NCBI RefSeq assembly: GCF_042100115.1
Contig: NC_091272.1
Coordinates: 2,046,001 to 2,110,000, forward strand
Reading direction: 5' to 3'
Source: Alternaria dauci
Lineage: Eukaryota; Ascomycota; Dothideomycetes; Pleosporales; Pleosporaceae
Length of the DNA: 64,000 nucleotides
The translations under genes were made by a program, and so were the position numbers. The notes under the pieces are model-generated. The model did no database searches, had not been told where the DNA came from, and worked only from the letters and a program-made list of their open reading frames with translations. The first letter of the stretch is position 1. Every line of letters begins with the position of its first letter. Positions 47,646 to 60,667 of the stretch are shown piece after piece.

Positions 47646-49039
47646 ATTTAAATAATAAACGTACTAGTAAACGACGTAAGTATAATACTATTAAAAGATA
47701 CTATATTAAATTATAGTAAAGGTATATTTCTTAAACACCTATTTTTACTATATATAGCTATATATAGTTTAATAATAGATAGGTTAAAACTAAAGCCCTA
47801 AACTTTAAGTAGTTCTAGATAGTTATAGTAACGTTAGGGAGAAGAGGAGTTAAAGTAGAAGAGGAGTTTTTTAATTAATAACTATAGTTTATAGCTTACC
47901 TCTAGGCTTATAACTATAGTACTTAAGGCTATAGAAATATTTAAGTAACTACTAGCTCTTTAAATTTCTATTTCTTAACTTCTACTTTAATACTCTATCC
48001 TAAAGCTTACTACTAAAGAGAAATACCTTCTTTAATATTATACGCCTTATAATATATAATTACGTTATAAGTGTTAAGTAGTAATTCCTAGAGTTATAGA
48101 TAGTACTTAATATTAATACTAATACTAATATAGACGTAAAGTACTAGTATATAAAGGATTAAATTAGCTTAAACTATAATAATCTTAAGCTTTATAGTAT
48201 CTTAAGCCCCTTCTTAGATACTTACCTCTCTTCTCTTAACTTATTAGATAATACTACTAAGGATTAATATAAAATTCTCTTCTATATAGATAGCCTATTT
48301 ACTATAACTCTTATTTACCTAAGTAGTATTACTTTACTAGCTAGTACTAGGATAAATATAAAAGTAAGGTTATCTATTACTATAGAGTAGAATATTTATA
48401 TTAAGAAGCTAAGTAATATAATAGTAGCTAAGGGTATACTTATAATAAAGTAAGAGGCGTATATTAAGATAGTTATAAGTAAGGACTATAATAGATAGCT
48501 ATAGTAGGTCCTTAGCTAGTTTATCCTTATCTTATAATTATATTAAGTAGGTATAGCTAATAATTATACGTATAGGGTAGGTATTAAAAAGGTAGTAGAT
48601 AATTAATTTAATAATAATAATAATAATATAGGAGGCTTAGGATATAGTATAATAGGACTTATTAGGTGCGTAGTAGCTATAGAGGAGTTTAGGTAATAGT
48701 ACTACTAATATATAGGCTTTATAGCCGCTTAAAGGGAATTATAATTATAACTATAACTATAACTATAATTATAATAGTAGTAGTACTTACACTCTTAAAA
48801 TATAATTACTATAATATAATAGAGCTTCTACTTAATCTCTAGGTAGTATTAGTAGTAATTATAAAAGTAGGGACGTTAAGGCGGTATAGATAGGCGTAAT
48901 ATATAGGATAGATAGAGAGGTATTATAGGTAAAAAGAGACTTCTAAATACGCTAGGATAGTTTAGGCTTAGTTTTAAAATTTCTTAGTAATATAATATAA
49001 GATAACACTATAAGCCCTATCCCTAAGGCCTAGGGGGGA
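47646..49039 (-). mobile_element. F1-7: full-length RIPed F1 copy, reverse
   Basis: It runs from the complement of the right end (atttaaataataaac) to the complement of the left end (ccctaaggcctagggggga). It belongs to the F1-1/F1-2 subfamily and lacks the 54-bp insertion of F1-1. Its microsatellite (48735-48775) is short. Confidence 0.9.
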
Positions 49040-49052
49040 CCTCTTAGTAACT
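49040..49052 (+). repeat. Target-site duplication of F1-7, right
   Basis: This is the exact partner of 47633-47645. Confidence 0.85.
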
Positions 49053-49440
49053 ATAATAACTACTATTAAGTAGTATAGTAGGTATAAAGTTATTATTAAG
49101 ATTAACCCCTTTAAATATAACTTTAAGTATAAGTTTTAAACTTATATTTAATCTCTTAGCTTATTATATAAGTTTATTAAAAAGAATTTAACTATATACT
49201 TAAGGACTTAGTTTTTATTACTAAGGTCCTCTTTATAAGTACTATTATTATAGTAGCTAATAAAGGTATAAATAAAGCTAATAAGTTATTTACTCTTCTT
49301 TAGGATATATAGGTCTAGTATATATATAATATATAAGATACTAGTACTATAATAACTAATAAGTAGTATAAGTACTTAGAGGAGGTTTATAATAGGGACT
49401 TTAAGGACTAGCTACTATATATTATAAATATTATTAAGGA
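49053..49440 (+). repeat. Left arm of a large inverted repeat
   Basis: About 390 bp are the reverse complement of 51328-51730. In the + direction the arm reads as a decayed coding piece (for example YKYLEEVYN near 49370) of an unknown protein. F1-8 and the nested F2-7 lie between the arms. Confidence 0.78.
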
Positions 49441-49446
49441 ATAGAT

Positions 49447-49750
49447 AATCCCCCCTAGGCCTTAGGGATAGGGCTTATAGTATTATCTTATATTATATTA
49501 CTAAGAAATTTTAAAACTAAGCCTTAACTATCCTAGTATATTTAAAAATCTCTTTTTACTTATAATACCTCTCTATCTATCCTCTATTTTATACTTAGCT
49601 ATACTACTTTAATATCCTTACTATTATAATTACTACTAATACTATTTAGAGATTAAGCTCTATTATATTATAGTAATTATAGTAATTATAGTAATTATAG
49701 TAATTATAGTAATTATAGTAATTATAGTTATAGTTATAGTTATAGTTATA
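49447..49750 (+). mobile_element. F1-8, left segment
   Basis: It starts with the F1 left end (cccccctaggccttaggg) and reaches the microsatellite, where F2-7 is inserted. It resumes at 51104. Confidence 0.85.
49676..49750 (+). repeat. Microsatellite of F1-8, 9-bp then 6-bp units
   Basis: About six tagtaatta units are followed by ttatag hexamers. The F2-7 target site lies in the hexamer part. Confidence 0.8.
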
Positions 49751-51103
49751 ATTTTTTATTTTCTATAAGTAGGGGGGTATTATTAAAATAAAACTTTAAA
49801 AAAGTAAAAAGTAGCTATCCCTCTACTTATTAGTTATTAAAGTTAATAAAGAAGATAAAGTAATAATATAATTTAAACGCTAGACTAATTCGCGTTTTAT
49901 AGTAGTAAAGCTCTAACGTTTATATGTAAAAACTAAAGTTAAAATATTTTTACTAAAGGTAACTAAAAAAAGACACCTATTAAACCTTAGGAGGGCTTAA
50001 TAGGGATTACTAGCTATTAGCTAGTAATATAATTATAATATATTATAAAGGGGAGAGAGGATATAGTATATTTACTATAACTAAGAAGGGTTATATAAAA
50101 ACCTAGCTACTTCTAACCTTTATACTAATACTAACTTTAAGTATCCTACTATATATAATTAAATTATATATAATTAAATTATACTATATATAAATACTAT
50201 AGATTTCCTCTAGATCTTTATCTAAGAGGTCTTCTATTATAGCCTAAAAACCCTAACTAGACTAGTACTAATTAATCTATCTATAAGTATATAATATACT
50301 AGCCCTATATATACCTAAGAGCCGCCTAAGGGGGTCTATAATAAGTTAAATAAGTAATTACTAGAGTTCTACTATATATTCTAAGATAGTAGAGTATCTA
50401 AGAGGGATTAGATTAATACCTATATTAGTAATATTATTATAGAAGAGACTATTAAGGAGAGGAAGATATAAATATAGTAAAAGGTTAGGGAGCTTAGGCG
50501 TAAGGCTTAGCTTAATAAGTACTATAGCTATAAGCTCCTTATATTTAGCTATATCTTTCTCCTTAACTAAGGGGGCTTTAGGTAGGAAACCTAGGCTTAG
50601 CTACGTAAGTAAGTAGTTAATATTAAATAAGTAATAGAGGATTAATATCCTAAGCTTAAGGAGAGGGAATTTAAATAGATATTATAAGGATATAAGAATA
50701 TAGCGTATATAGCGCTCCTACTAACGTTCCTCTAGTTAAAGTTAAAAGTGTAGTAGTAGCTATAGGTAGTTATTCTTAGGAAGGGGTAGAGGTAGTAGTA
50801 GTAGAGGTAGTAGTAGTAGTAGTAGTTATAAAGGGTAGCTATAAAAGTTATAAAGGGTAGAAATAGTAAAGAATAGTAGGGGATAGTATATAAGTTAGAA
50901 GGTTACGTCTTATAGTCTCTAGTCTACGTATAATACTATTATATATCTTTATATCTAGTATTTATAATATACTACGTACGTACTAGTAGTACTAAATATA
51001 GGCTTATATAAGCCTATAGTTACCTAGTTAGTACTTTATCTTAAAAAAAGTCCCTAAATATACTATAATAATAAAAAAAGTCTATAAAGGCTAAAGCTAA
51101 ATA
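49751..51103 (-). mobile_element. F2-7: full-length RIPed F2 copy in F1-8, reverse
   Basis: It starts ttttttattttctataag and ends gtctataaaggctaaagct. The words atagttatagttata on both sides are a likely 15-bp target duplication, although the target is itself a simple repeat. Confidence 0.83.
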
Positions 51104-51327
51104 GTTATAGTTATATTTATAATTATAATTCCCTTTAAGTAGCTATAAAGCCTATATATTAGTAGTAGTACCCTTATATATTACTACTATAGCTACTATA
51201 GCTATTAAAGCTATTAAAGCTATTATACTATACTTATTACTATTATATACCTAAATCCTATTATATTATATCTTAAGCCTTTTATATTATAAAATTAATT
51301 ATCTACTACCTATACCTATCTTAGCTC
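51104..51327 (+). mobile_element. F1-8, right segment
   Basis: F1 continues with attataattccctttaag (compare 33203). It ends near the equivalent of 33347, so the coding half is missing. F1-10 ends at the same place. Confidence 0.75.
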
Positions 51328-51730
51328 CTTAATAATATTTATAATATATAGTAGCTAGTCCTTAAAGTCCCTATTATAAAACTCCTCTAAGTACCTATAC
51401 TACTTATTAGATATTATAGTACTAGTAACCTATATATTATATATCTACTAGACCTATATATCTTAGAGAAGAGTAAATAACTTATTAGCTTTATTTATAC
51501 CTTTACTAGCTAGTATAATAGTAGTACTTATAAAGAGGACTTTAGTAATAAACGCTAAGTCCCTAAGTATATAGTTAAATTCTTTTTTAGTAAACCTATA
51601 TAATAGGCTAAGGGATTAAATATAAGTCTAGAACTTATACTTAAGGTTACTTTTAAGGGGGTTAATCTTAATAATAACTTTATACTTACTTTACTACTTA
51701 ATAGTAGCTACTATAGTTACTAAAAAGGTT
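51328..51730 (-). repeat. Right arm of the large inverted repeat
   Basis: It is the reverse complement of 49053-49440, with RIP-type differences and few indels. Confidence 0.78.
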
Positions 51731-51794
51731 ACTAGGCCCTCTAAAACTAAGTACTTTATACTTATAATAGTATTATATATAATAACTTTTATAT

Positions 51795-52020
51795 TAGAGA
51801 TACTAGAGTTACTAGAGATACTAGAGTTACTAGAGTTACTAGAGTTACTAGATATACTAGATATACTAGATATACTAGATATACTAGATATACTAGATAT
51901 ACTAGATATACTAGATATACTAAATATATTAGAGATACTAGAGTTACTAGAATTACTAGATATACTAAATATACTAAATATACTAAATATACTAAATATA
52001 CTAGATATGCTAGATATATT
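51795..52020 (+). repeat. Expanded 10-bp minisatellite (actagatata and actagagtta units)
   Basis: About 22 units of 10 bp in blocks of two variants. The same junction before F1-3 (16418-16455) has about three. The array ends directly at the start of the F1-9 fragment. Confidence 0.88.
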
Positions 52021-52336
52021 AAAGTATAAGAGTTAAGAGAAGAAAATTTAAACTACTTAAATATTTCTTTATTCTTAAGTACTATAGTTATAAGACTAGA
52101 TATAAGCTATAGACTATAGTTTAAAAACTCCTCTTCTCCCTAATATTACTATAACTTTCTAGAACTACCTAAAGTTTAGGGCTTTAGCTTTAACCTATCT
52201 ATTATTAAATATATATAGCTATATATAGTAAAACTAAGTATTTAGGAAATATACCTTTACTATAATTTATTATAGTATCTTTTAATAGTATTATACTTAT
52301 ATCTTTTACTAGTATATTTATTATTTAAATTAAAGA
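52012..52336 (+). mobile_element. F1-9: right-end fragment of F1
   Basis: It is nearly the same fragment as F1-3, with the same left breakpoint and the same preceding minisatellite type, so the two are duplicates of one insertion. It ends tttattatttaaat. Confidence 0.8.
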
Positions 52337-52752
52337 GCTATAATAGGTATAGGTAGTAAATAATTAATTTAGTAATATAGAAGGCTTAGGATATAATATA
52401 ATAGGATTTAAGTATATAATAATAATAAGTATAGTATAATAGCTATAATAGCTTTAATAGCTATAGTAGCTATAGTAGTAATATATAAAAGTACTACTAT
52501 AAATATATAAGCTTTATAGCTACTTAAAGAGAATTATAATTATAATTATAACTATAACTATAACTATAATTACTATAATTACTATAATTACTATAATTAC
52601 TATAATTACTATAATTACTATAATTACTATAATTACTATAATTACTATAATTACTATAATTACTATAATTACTATAATTACTATAATTACTATAATTACT
52701 ATAATTACTATAATATAATAGAGCTTCTTAATCTTTAGGTAGTATTAGTATA
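52337..52752 (-). mobile_element. F1-10, first segment, reverse (left half of F1)
   Basis: This is the reverse complement of the F1 left half from about 33347 towards the microsatellite and beyond. It is the partner of F1-8, which has the same missing half. It is interrupted by the 52753-53048 repeat. Confidence 0.75.
52565..52712 (+). repeat. Expanded 9-bp microsatellite tataattac in F1-10
   Basis: About 16 nearly perfect units, continuous with hexamers on its left. It corresponds to the F1 microsatellite 33150-33208 on the opposite strand. It is the longest form in the window. Confidence 0.88.
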
Positions 52753-53048
52753 TAGGTGTTAGAGTATATAAAGATACTAATATCTTAGTATTAAAGTTTT
52801 ATCCTCTACGCAGCTAGTAAAGCGCTTATAAGTAAGTAGTAGATAGAAGTAATTAATTATTATAAGAAGAGTAGTAAGTATATTCTATACTATTAAAAGA
52901 AAAACTTATAAAAGGTTCTATAAAGGTTTAATAATAGATAGATAGCTAATAGATAATTAATAATTATATTTTTCCCTCCCCCCCTTAATATAGAGTAGAG
53001 GGAGTACTTATAAGAAAGCCTCTTTACTTACTCTATATACTAGTATAG
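52753..53048 (+). repeat. ~295-bp repeat inserted in F1-10 (copy of 38974-39245)
   Basis: It aligns with 38974-39245 and ends near tactagtatag. F1 sequence (tagtaattataatagtaggga) resumes for about 20 bp after it. It is unclassified. Confidence 0.65.
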
Positions 53049-53071
53049 TAGTAGTAATTATAATAGTAGGG

Positions 53072-53328
53072 ATTCCTTATTAAGCTTACTAAGGTTTAAT
53101 AAGTATCTTTTTAGTTACTTTTAGTAAATCTTTTTAACCTTAGTTTTTATATATAGATATTAGAGCTTTACTACCCTAAAATACTAATTAGTTTAGTATT
53201 TAAATTCTATTATTACTTTATCTTTTTTTTTATTAACTTTTATAACTAATAAGTAGAGGGATAGCTACTTTTTACTTTTTTAAAGTTTTATTTTAATAAT
53301 ACCCTCCTACTTATAGAAAATAAAAAAT
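53072..53328 (+). mobile_element. F2-8: left-truncated F2 copy
   Basis: It contains only the last ~260 bp of F2, from the equivalent of about 37737, and ends gaaaataaaaaatta. attataatagtagggat before and attatagtaaggat after are a likely target duplication within F1-10. Confidence 0.75.
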
Positions 53329-53503
53329 TATAGTAAGGATATTAAAGTAGTATAACTAAGTGTAATATAAAGGATAGATAAAGAGGTATTATAAGTAAAA
53401 AGAGACTTCTAAATATACTAGGATAGTTTAGGCTTAGTTTTAAAATTTCTTAGTAATATAATATAAGATAATACTATAGGCCTTATCCCTAAGGCCTAAG
53501 GGG
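53329..53503 (-). mobile_element. F1-10, last segment, reverse
   Basis: It continues to the complement of the F1 left end (ccctaaggcctaaggggg). Confidence 0.78.
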
Positions 53504-54118
53504 GCTTATTTAACTTATTATAAATTACCTTAGGTAGCTCTTAAGTATATATAAAGCTAGTATATTATATATTAGATAGATTAATTAGTACTTATTTAGT
53601 TAAGGTTTTTAAGCTATAATAGAAGACCTCTTAGAGGATAATATAGAGGAAATATATTATATATATAAGTTTATATATAGTATAAATCTTAAAGGAAGTC
53701 TTAAAGCTTATAAGTTAGTATTAGTATAAAGGTTAAAAGTAGTTAAGCTTTATAAAAATATATAAAATTCTAAATAAGCTTAATTATAGTAAAGATACTA
53801 TATCCTCCCCTCCCTCCCTTTATAATATATTATAATTACATTACTAGTTAATATTAGTAATTCCTATTATACCCTCCTAAGGTTTAATAGGTATCTTTTT
53901 TTAGTTACCTTTAGTAAATTTTTTTAACTTTAGTTTTTATATATAGATATTAGAGCTTTACTACCTTAAAATATTAATTAATCTAGTATTTAAACTATAT
54001 TTTTACTTTATCTTTTTTATTTACTTTTATAATTAATAAGTAGAAGGATAGCTACTTTTTACTTTTTTAAAGTTCTATTTTAATAATACCCCCTTACTTA
54101 TAGAAAATAAAAAATTAT
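53504..54118 (+). mobile_element. F2-9: left-truncated F2 copy
   Basis: It matches F2 from about 37376 to the A-rich end (gaaaataaaaaatta). It directly abuts the F1-10 end. It is fully RIPed. Confidence 0.78.
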
Positions 54119-54721
54119 TACTACTTTTTAAGTACTTATTATATAGCTAGTTCTTTAGTATACTATTAATACTTATAGTAATACTTAATTTTAACCTATT
54201 ATTAAGCTAACTTTATAGCTCCTTAAACTTACTTTTTATAAGCTATTACTACTACTCTTACCTCTTTATTATAAGTTTTTTAGAGTTATAGTTATATAGC
54301 TTTATCTAATTTAGTAACTTTATATATATACTTACTAATAAGCTTTTATAAGCTATAGAATATAGTATTATTATACTACTTATTACTATCTTATATAGTT
54401 AGTATTATAGACTTAGTTAACTACTTTATAATAAAGTTAATCTTAGTATAAAGCTTTATATTTTAGAGTTATAGAATCTTATTATTAATTTATAGTAAGT
54501 ATAGGCTTTATAATAGCTATTTAGCTTTAACTTTAGCCTTATCTCCTACTATAGCTTTAAAAAATTTTTATAGCTAAGGCTAAGTATTCCTATTACTTTA
54601 CTTCTTAATTCTTAAGTTATTATCTTATTATTATAAGTAGTTATTAAAGTATTAAAGTACTAGGTTTACTTTTATTAACTATACGCTTATAGCTTAAAAA
54701 CTTTTTAATATAAGATTATAA
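54119..54721. other. RIP-saturated sequence, nothing recognised
   Basis: About 600 bp of AT-rich sequence with almost no CG. No frame or motif is seen. Confidence 0.4.
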
Positions 54722-55145
54722 GTTATATAAATAATAAATATACTAGTAAAAGATATAAGTATAATACTATTAAAAGATGCTATAATAAATTATAGTAAAG
54801 GTATATTTCCTAAATACCTATTTTTACTATATATAGCTATATATAGTTTAATAATAAATAAGTAAATACTAAAGATTTAAACTTTAAGTAGTTCTAAGAA
54901 GTTATAGTAATAGTAAGGGGAAGAGGAGTTAAAGTAGAAGAGGAGTTTTTTTAATTAAGAACTATAGTTTATAGCTTACCTCTAAGCTTATAACTATAGT
55001 ACTTAAGGCTATAAAAATATTTAAGTAATTTTTAACTTTTAAAATTTCTATTTCTTAACTTCTACTTTAATATACTAAAAAGAAATACTTTCTTTAATAC
55101 TATACACTTTATAATATATAATTATATTAAGGGTATTAAGTAGCT
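54722..55145 (-). mobile_element. F1-11: right-end fragment of F1, reverse
   Basis: It is the reverse complement of about 33830-34238 and belongs to the F1-1/F1-2/F1-7 subfamily, with the long ttttttaattaagaac spacer. It is among the most heavily RIPed copies. Confidence 0.78.
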
Positions 55146-55311
55146 ATTCTTAGAGTAAGATTATAAGTTATTATAGAGCTTTATACTAACTAAAGGTTAT
55201 TAAAGAAATTATATTTAGTAATCTTTAAGAAGCCTTAGGTTTACTAAAGGTACTAAGTAAACTATTTAGTATAGTACTTTAAAAGTAGTAAGAAGATTAT
55301 AATATCTAATA
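55146..55311. other. Short AT-rich flank of gypsy B
   Basis: Nothing is recognised. The five bases before the LTR do not clearly match those after 61992, so no target duplication can be claimed for B. Confidence 0.4.
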
Positions 55312-55543
55312 TATAATATATAGGATATAGCTTAGCTAGAAGGGTACTAAGGTCCTAATATAATTACTTCTCTTATTATCTCTATAGAGGAGGAACTTAC
55401 TCTTAACCTACGCTTTACGCGTAAGAAGACTAGTAAGAATTATTATTATTACTCCCCCTAGTATACTATTAGAACATAAAGCTATCTCCTACTATTCTCT
55501 TATAGTATAAAGTAAATACTATTACCTATAACTACCTCTTATA
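55312..55543 (+). repeat. 5' LTR of gypsy B
   Basis: It matches 61761-61992 and both LTRs of A, and it starts tataatatatagg. Confidence 0.88.
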
Positions 55544-55839
55544 TAATAATTCTTCTCTCCTATAGGGTAAATAGTCTAGGGATAGCTCTCTTAACACAAT
55601 CTACTACCTAAGCTAAAGTAGGGAGCTAAAGTTCTAGCCTTTTAAGCCTAATATAAATATAATATAGTAAATATATACTACTAGTAAAAAATATACTTAT
55701 AACACTAGAGGAGCGTATTATAGCAATTAAGAAATAATAGGATAAACCACTTACCCTCTAATAGCTACGTAAGCTAGAAGATAAAGTTATATAGCTAGAG
55801 GAAATAGGATAAAGTATACTATAAGTAGAAGTAAGCTAT

Positions 55840-56650
55840 ATTACCCTTAGCACTAAGGATCCTATTATATATACCTAATACGTACCTAAACCTATAGGCG
55901 CTATATACCTAAAATATACTTTAAAACCTAAGGACCCTATAAAGTACTAGGGAAAAATAATTAAAGAATATTATAAATTTATTTATTCTTATAAGATAGC
56001 TTTTTAACTACTACTATAAGAGTTTTCTACTAAAATATAATATAATTTTATAGTCTATATAGTATATAGGTAGAGAACTAAGAGGGCCTTAGTATATATA
56101 ATTTAAGTAAATATTTAAAGTATAAGGGGAGGATCCTACTTAAGAATACTTTAAGTAGTACTTACTTAACTTACTCTCTAATCTTGTTAACTATAGTCTT
56201 AAAGTAGCTATAGTATATAATAATACTATATAACAAAAAGACTAGATAGTTTACTCTTTTACTACTTACTTAGAAGTTCTAAAAGATTAACTCCCTACTT
56301 ATATTAAGGAGTAAAGGGTATAATACTTATTTATAAAACTATAGCCTAAGTTATAGTAAGCTATTATTAACTATTACTAAGTTCTAGCTACTAGAGAGGA
56401 CCTTATTATATTAGTATCTACACTTAAAAGAAACTTATATAGAGTAGCCCTTATATATAAATAATAGGCCTAAAGCGCTTATAAGGGAAAGCGTAGAGAG
56501 GCTCTTTCTCTAACCTTATAGTATAACTTACTAAAGAAGCTAAAGGATAATAGCTTAATTATATACTTTAAGTACTAAAAGAAGGGGTACTATACTAATA
56601 TGTGCTAAAGTAGTAACCTAAACTAAGTACCTAATAATATTAACTAGGTA
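55840..56650 (+). pseudogene. Decayed gag of gypsy B
   Basis: It is equivalent to 20230-21050 in A. The zinc knuckle spans 56564-56605: the first two Cys codons and the His codon read TAC, while the final Cys is still TGC (56603-56605). There are many in-frame TAG/TAA stops. Gag would form the particle and bind element RNA. Confidence 0.8.
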
Positions 56651-56889
56651 GGAAAAGGGTAAGCCTCTTTAAAAATATAAGATTAGTAAGGTAGTTACTA
56701 ATTAATATCTTACTAGGTATAAAGCGTATATATAGTATATAAGTAGAATCTAGTTAAGAAAAAGAACTTAAAGTTATTCTTAATCCTTAAGTAAATATTA
56801 GTCTAATTAGTTAAATTACTACTATAGAAATAAGTATAAAGCCTATAGAGAATATAGAGCTCCTAAGATTAAGATAGATTAATCTATAA

Positions 56890-59800
56890 TATTAAGGTAC
56901 CTACGTAGTATACATTCTAGGTGCGCTTATTAAATAATAATAGTATAGAATACCTTACCTAAGTAACTATATATAAGGTAGATAAAAAAGGACTTCCTCT
57001 TCTCCTAAGGAATCCTTTTCTTAAATAAGAGGATATTTCTATTAATTATAGGTACTAAAAATAGTACTAAGGATTAACTAAAGCTAATATCTAGTTAGTA
57101 AGTATAGAGACTCTCTAAAAAAGTAAAAAGGATTCTAGTTTTACTTACTTCTTAAGAACTCTCTAATTAACTAATACTTTCTTAGACTATAATATATATA
57201 TATATAATATCTATATAGCGTAGGAACTACGTATCCCTAATACTTTATTAGAATATATAAATATATTTAATAATATAAAGGCTATAACTCTTCTAAGTTA
57301 TAAGAGTTTAGATTATATAATTCCTATCTAACTAGGTAAAGAGTTACTATATAGACTACTCTATATACTCTCTTTATATAAGCTTTAACTACTTTATAAA
57401 TATATAGAAGAGGCTCTTTATAAGGGATAGATCTAATATAGTACTAGCCTTATAGGCTTACTAATTATCTTTATACTAAAGAAAGATAGTATACTTTACC
57501 TTTACGTAGATTATAGAGGTCTAAATATAGTTACTATAAAAGATTATTACTTACTCCTACTTATTAGAGAGATACTAGATTACCTATTAGGTATATAATA
57601 CTATATAATACTAGATCTTAAGGACGCCTACTATTATATATAAATAAAAGTAAGAGATAAATAGAAGATAGCTTTTTAAACTTAATATAGCTACTTTAAG
57701 TACTTAGTTATACTTTTTAGGCTAACTAATACTCTAGTAAGCTTTTAGGCCTATATTAATAAGGTGTTAAGTAGATATTTAAACTATATTTATATAGTCT
57801 ACCTTAATAATATTCTTATCTACACCTATAATAATAATCTTAAGCTATACTAGTATATAGTATATACTATACTTTAGTCCCTTAGGGAAGCTAAACTTTA
57901 TATAAACCTAAAGAAGTATACCTTTATAGCTACTAAAGTCTATTTCTTAGGATTTATTATTATAAGGAGTAGTATTCGCGCTAATCCTATATATATAGAG
58001 ATAGTACTCTAATAGCTAACCCTAACTAGTATAAAGGAGCTATAATCCTTCTTAGGGTTTACTAATTTTTATTAATACTTTATTAAGCGCTATACTTAGG
58101 AAATAGCCCCCCTTACTAATATTCTAAAAGGGAATTAAGTCTTCTACTAAGATAATACTATAGAAGCCGCCTTTACTAAGCTAAAAGAACGCTTTATATA
58201 TATACCTATCCTATACTACTTTAATAAACCGCTATAGATTCGCATTAAGATAGATACCTTAATATTTATAATCTTAGGTATACTTTCTTAGCTATTTAAA
58301 GATAAGAAATAGTATTTAGTAGTATTTATCTTAAGAAAGCTTTAGGCTATAGAACTAAATTATAAGGTATATAATCTTAAACTTTTAGCTATAATATATA
58401 GCTTTAAGTAGTAGTAGTATTACTTAGAGAGTACTTATTATACTATCTAAGTTTTAATAGATTATAATAACTTATACTTTATAAGCGCTATATAGAGGCT
58501 TAACCCCTATTAAGTATATTAGGTACTTTATTTAAGAGTATTTAATTTTAAAGTAAAAAACTATCTAAAGAATACTAACCTAGTAGATAAACCCTTAAGA
58601 AGAGTAGATTATAAGTAAGAGAATATTTTTTTAACTTAGTTATTACCTACCTTATAGAATAAGCTTCTAGTAAGGAATAAACTTAGTAAAGTAAGAGGAT
58701 CTATACTTAGGCTTAGTTTAGTAAGTACGTATAAGATATATATTACTAATATTTATAGAACTAGTTAGGTCCCTACTACTAGTACTATAAGATATATACT
58801 ATATATACTATACTTACTAGCTAAGGTATTAGTTAGTAGTAAACTTATATTAGTAGAGTCTAAAGCTTTATTAGATATTCTACTCTAGTTATAGTAAAGG
58901 GACGCCTTTACCTAGTAGTAAGTTATAGACTCTAAGTAGGTTTTATATACTTAAAGCTATAGAGGTATATAAGTTTAGTATACTAATTATAAAGAAGTCC
59001 TAAGATATAATAGTAGAATTTATATTCTAGAGGAACTAGCTATTAGGTAGAAAATTTTATCCTAATCCTATAATATATATATAGTAGGCTACTTTAGTAG
59101 ATATAGGATACTTAAGCTTATTAGTAAATACTATTATTAGTTATTACTTAGCTAAGACGTCTAGGAATATATAAAGACTTATACTATATATTAAAGAAGT
59201 AAAGCTATATAATATAGTAAATATAGTAAGCTAGTATTACTACTAATCTTAGAAGATATCTTTAAGGAAGTCTCTTTAGATTTTATTAAAGGATTACTAC
59301 TATTAAAAGATAGGTTAGGTTACGTCTTTAATATAGTACTTATAATTATAGACTACTTCTCTAAGATAGTTATCTATATACTTACTTTAAAAACCTAAGA
59401 TATAAAATAGTTTATAGAGTCCTACTTTAATTAGGTTATTTTAAAATATAGGGTATAGAAAGGTATTATATTAGACTAAGGCTTAGTGTTTACTTCTATA
59501 TTTTAGATAGAGATCTACTACTAACTATAAGTAAAGTATAAGCTTAGTATAGCCTTCTATCTATAGATAGATAGGTAAACTAAACACTAGAATTAGACTA
59601 TAGAGTAATACTTAAGAATTTTTACATCTAAAAAATAGGATAACTAAGTCTAATTATTATTAATAGTATAATTTACTTATAATAACTCTATTTATAAATT
59701 AATAAAAGCTACTCCTTTCTACCTTATTTATAGTAAGTACCCCTTACTTATAATACCTCCTAAGGATAGTAGGTAAGAAGGGGAGGTACTAGATATAGTA

Positions 59801-60330
59801 GATAAAGTTTAGCGTATATATAGCGTATATATAGTAGTAATAGATTATCTATTAAAAGTATAAGAGTATTAAAGCTACTACTATAATAAGAAATATAAGC
59901 TAGAAATTTTTTATAAAGGAGACCTTATTCTCCTTAGTATAAAGTATATTAACCTAGTTAACTAACCTAGTAAAAAGCTTTCTAGTAAGTATATTAGACT
60001 GTTTTAAGTCTAGAATATAGTTAGGTTATAGGTATATTACTTACTTCTACTACCTTATTATTATATTTATAATATCTTCTATATATCTCTTCTAGAATAA
60101 TAGAATTCTAGGAAAAATAATAATAATAATATATAACTACTAGAAGTTACCCTAGAAGGTTAAGAAGTTTAGGAAGTAGAAAAAATCCTTAGAAAATATA
60201 TAAGAAAAGGCTAGTTATAGTACTAGCTAAGATAGAAAGGATATAATAAATCCTAGGATACTTAGACCTTAGCCTCTAACTTTAAAGATATAGAAGAACT
60301 ACTCTAAGACTTTAAAGTATTATAAAGCTT
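56890..60330 (+). pseudogene. Decayed pol of gypsy B (RT, RNase H, integrase, chromodomain)
   Basis: The RT fingerprint VDYRGLN lies near 57510, and the active site near 57797-57823 reads VYLNNILIY (normally VYLDDILIY). The integrase shows LDFIKG near 59276 and keeps ILD near 59470, where A has ILN. The chromodomain lies at about 60145-60320. Both catalytic RT Asp codons are changed GAT/GAC to AAT, exactly as in A. This could be shared ancestry of damage or independent RIP at the same preferred sites. There is no obvious frameshift. Confidence 0.85.
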
Positions 60331-60458
60331 ATAGTATATAAGGTAATAAAAAAGAGTATAATAAAAGAATTTATAATATACTTAAGGTATAAATCCTATA
60401 GTATAGGATTTTAAGTATCTACGCGTATAGAAAGTAAAAAATATAAAAAAGGAAAAAA

Positions 60459-60634
60459 TTAAGCCTTACTATCCTTATTATCTTTACTACCTTTACTATC
60501 CTCTTTACCCTTACTATCTCTACTATCTTTACTACCCTTACTATCCTTACCTACGCTATACTTAGACCTAGTATCTTCTAGCTATATAGCTAGCGCGTTA
60601 GTAGTACTATCCTTACTCTCCTTATCTAATAGAC

Positions 60635-60667
<33 letters not shown>

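Noticed and set aside
51795..52712. CRISPR-like array
   Set aside because: The repeats are simple 9- and 10-bp tandem units with no spacers, in a eukaryotic repeat context.
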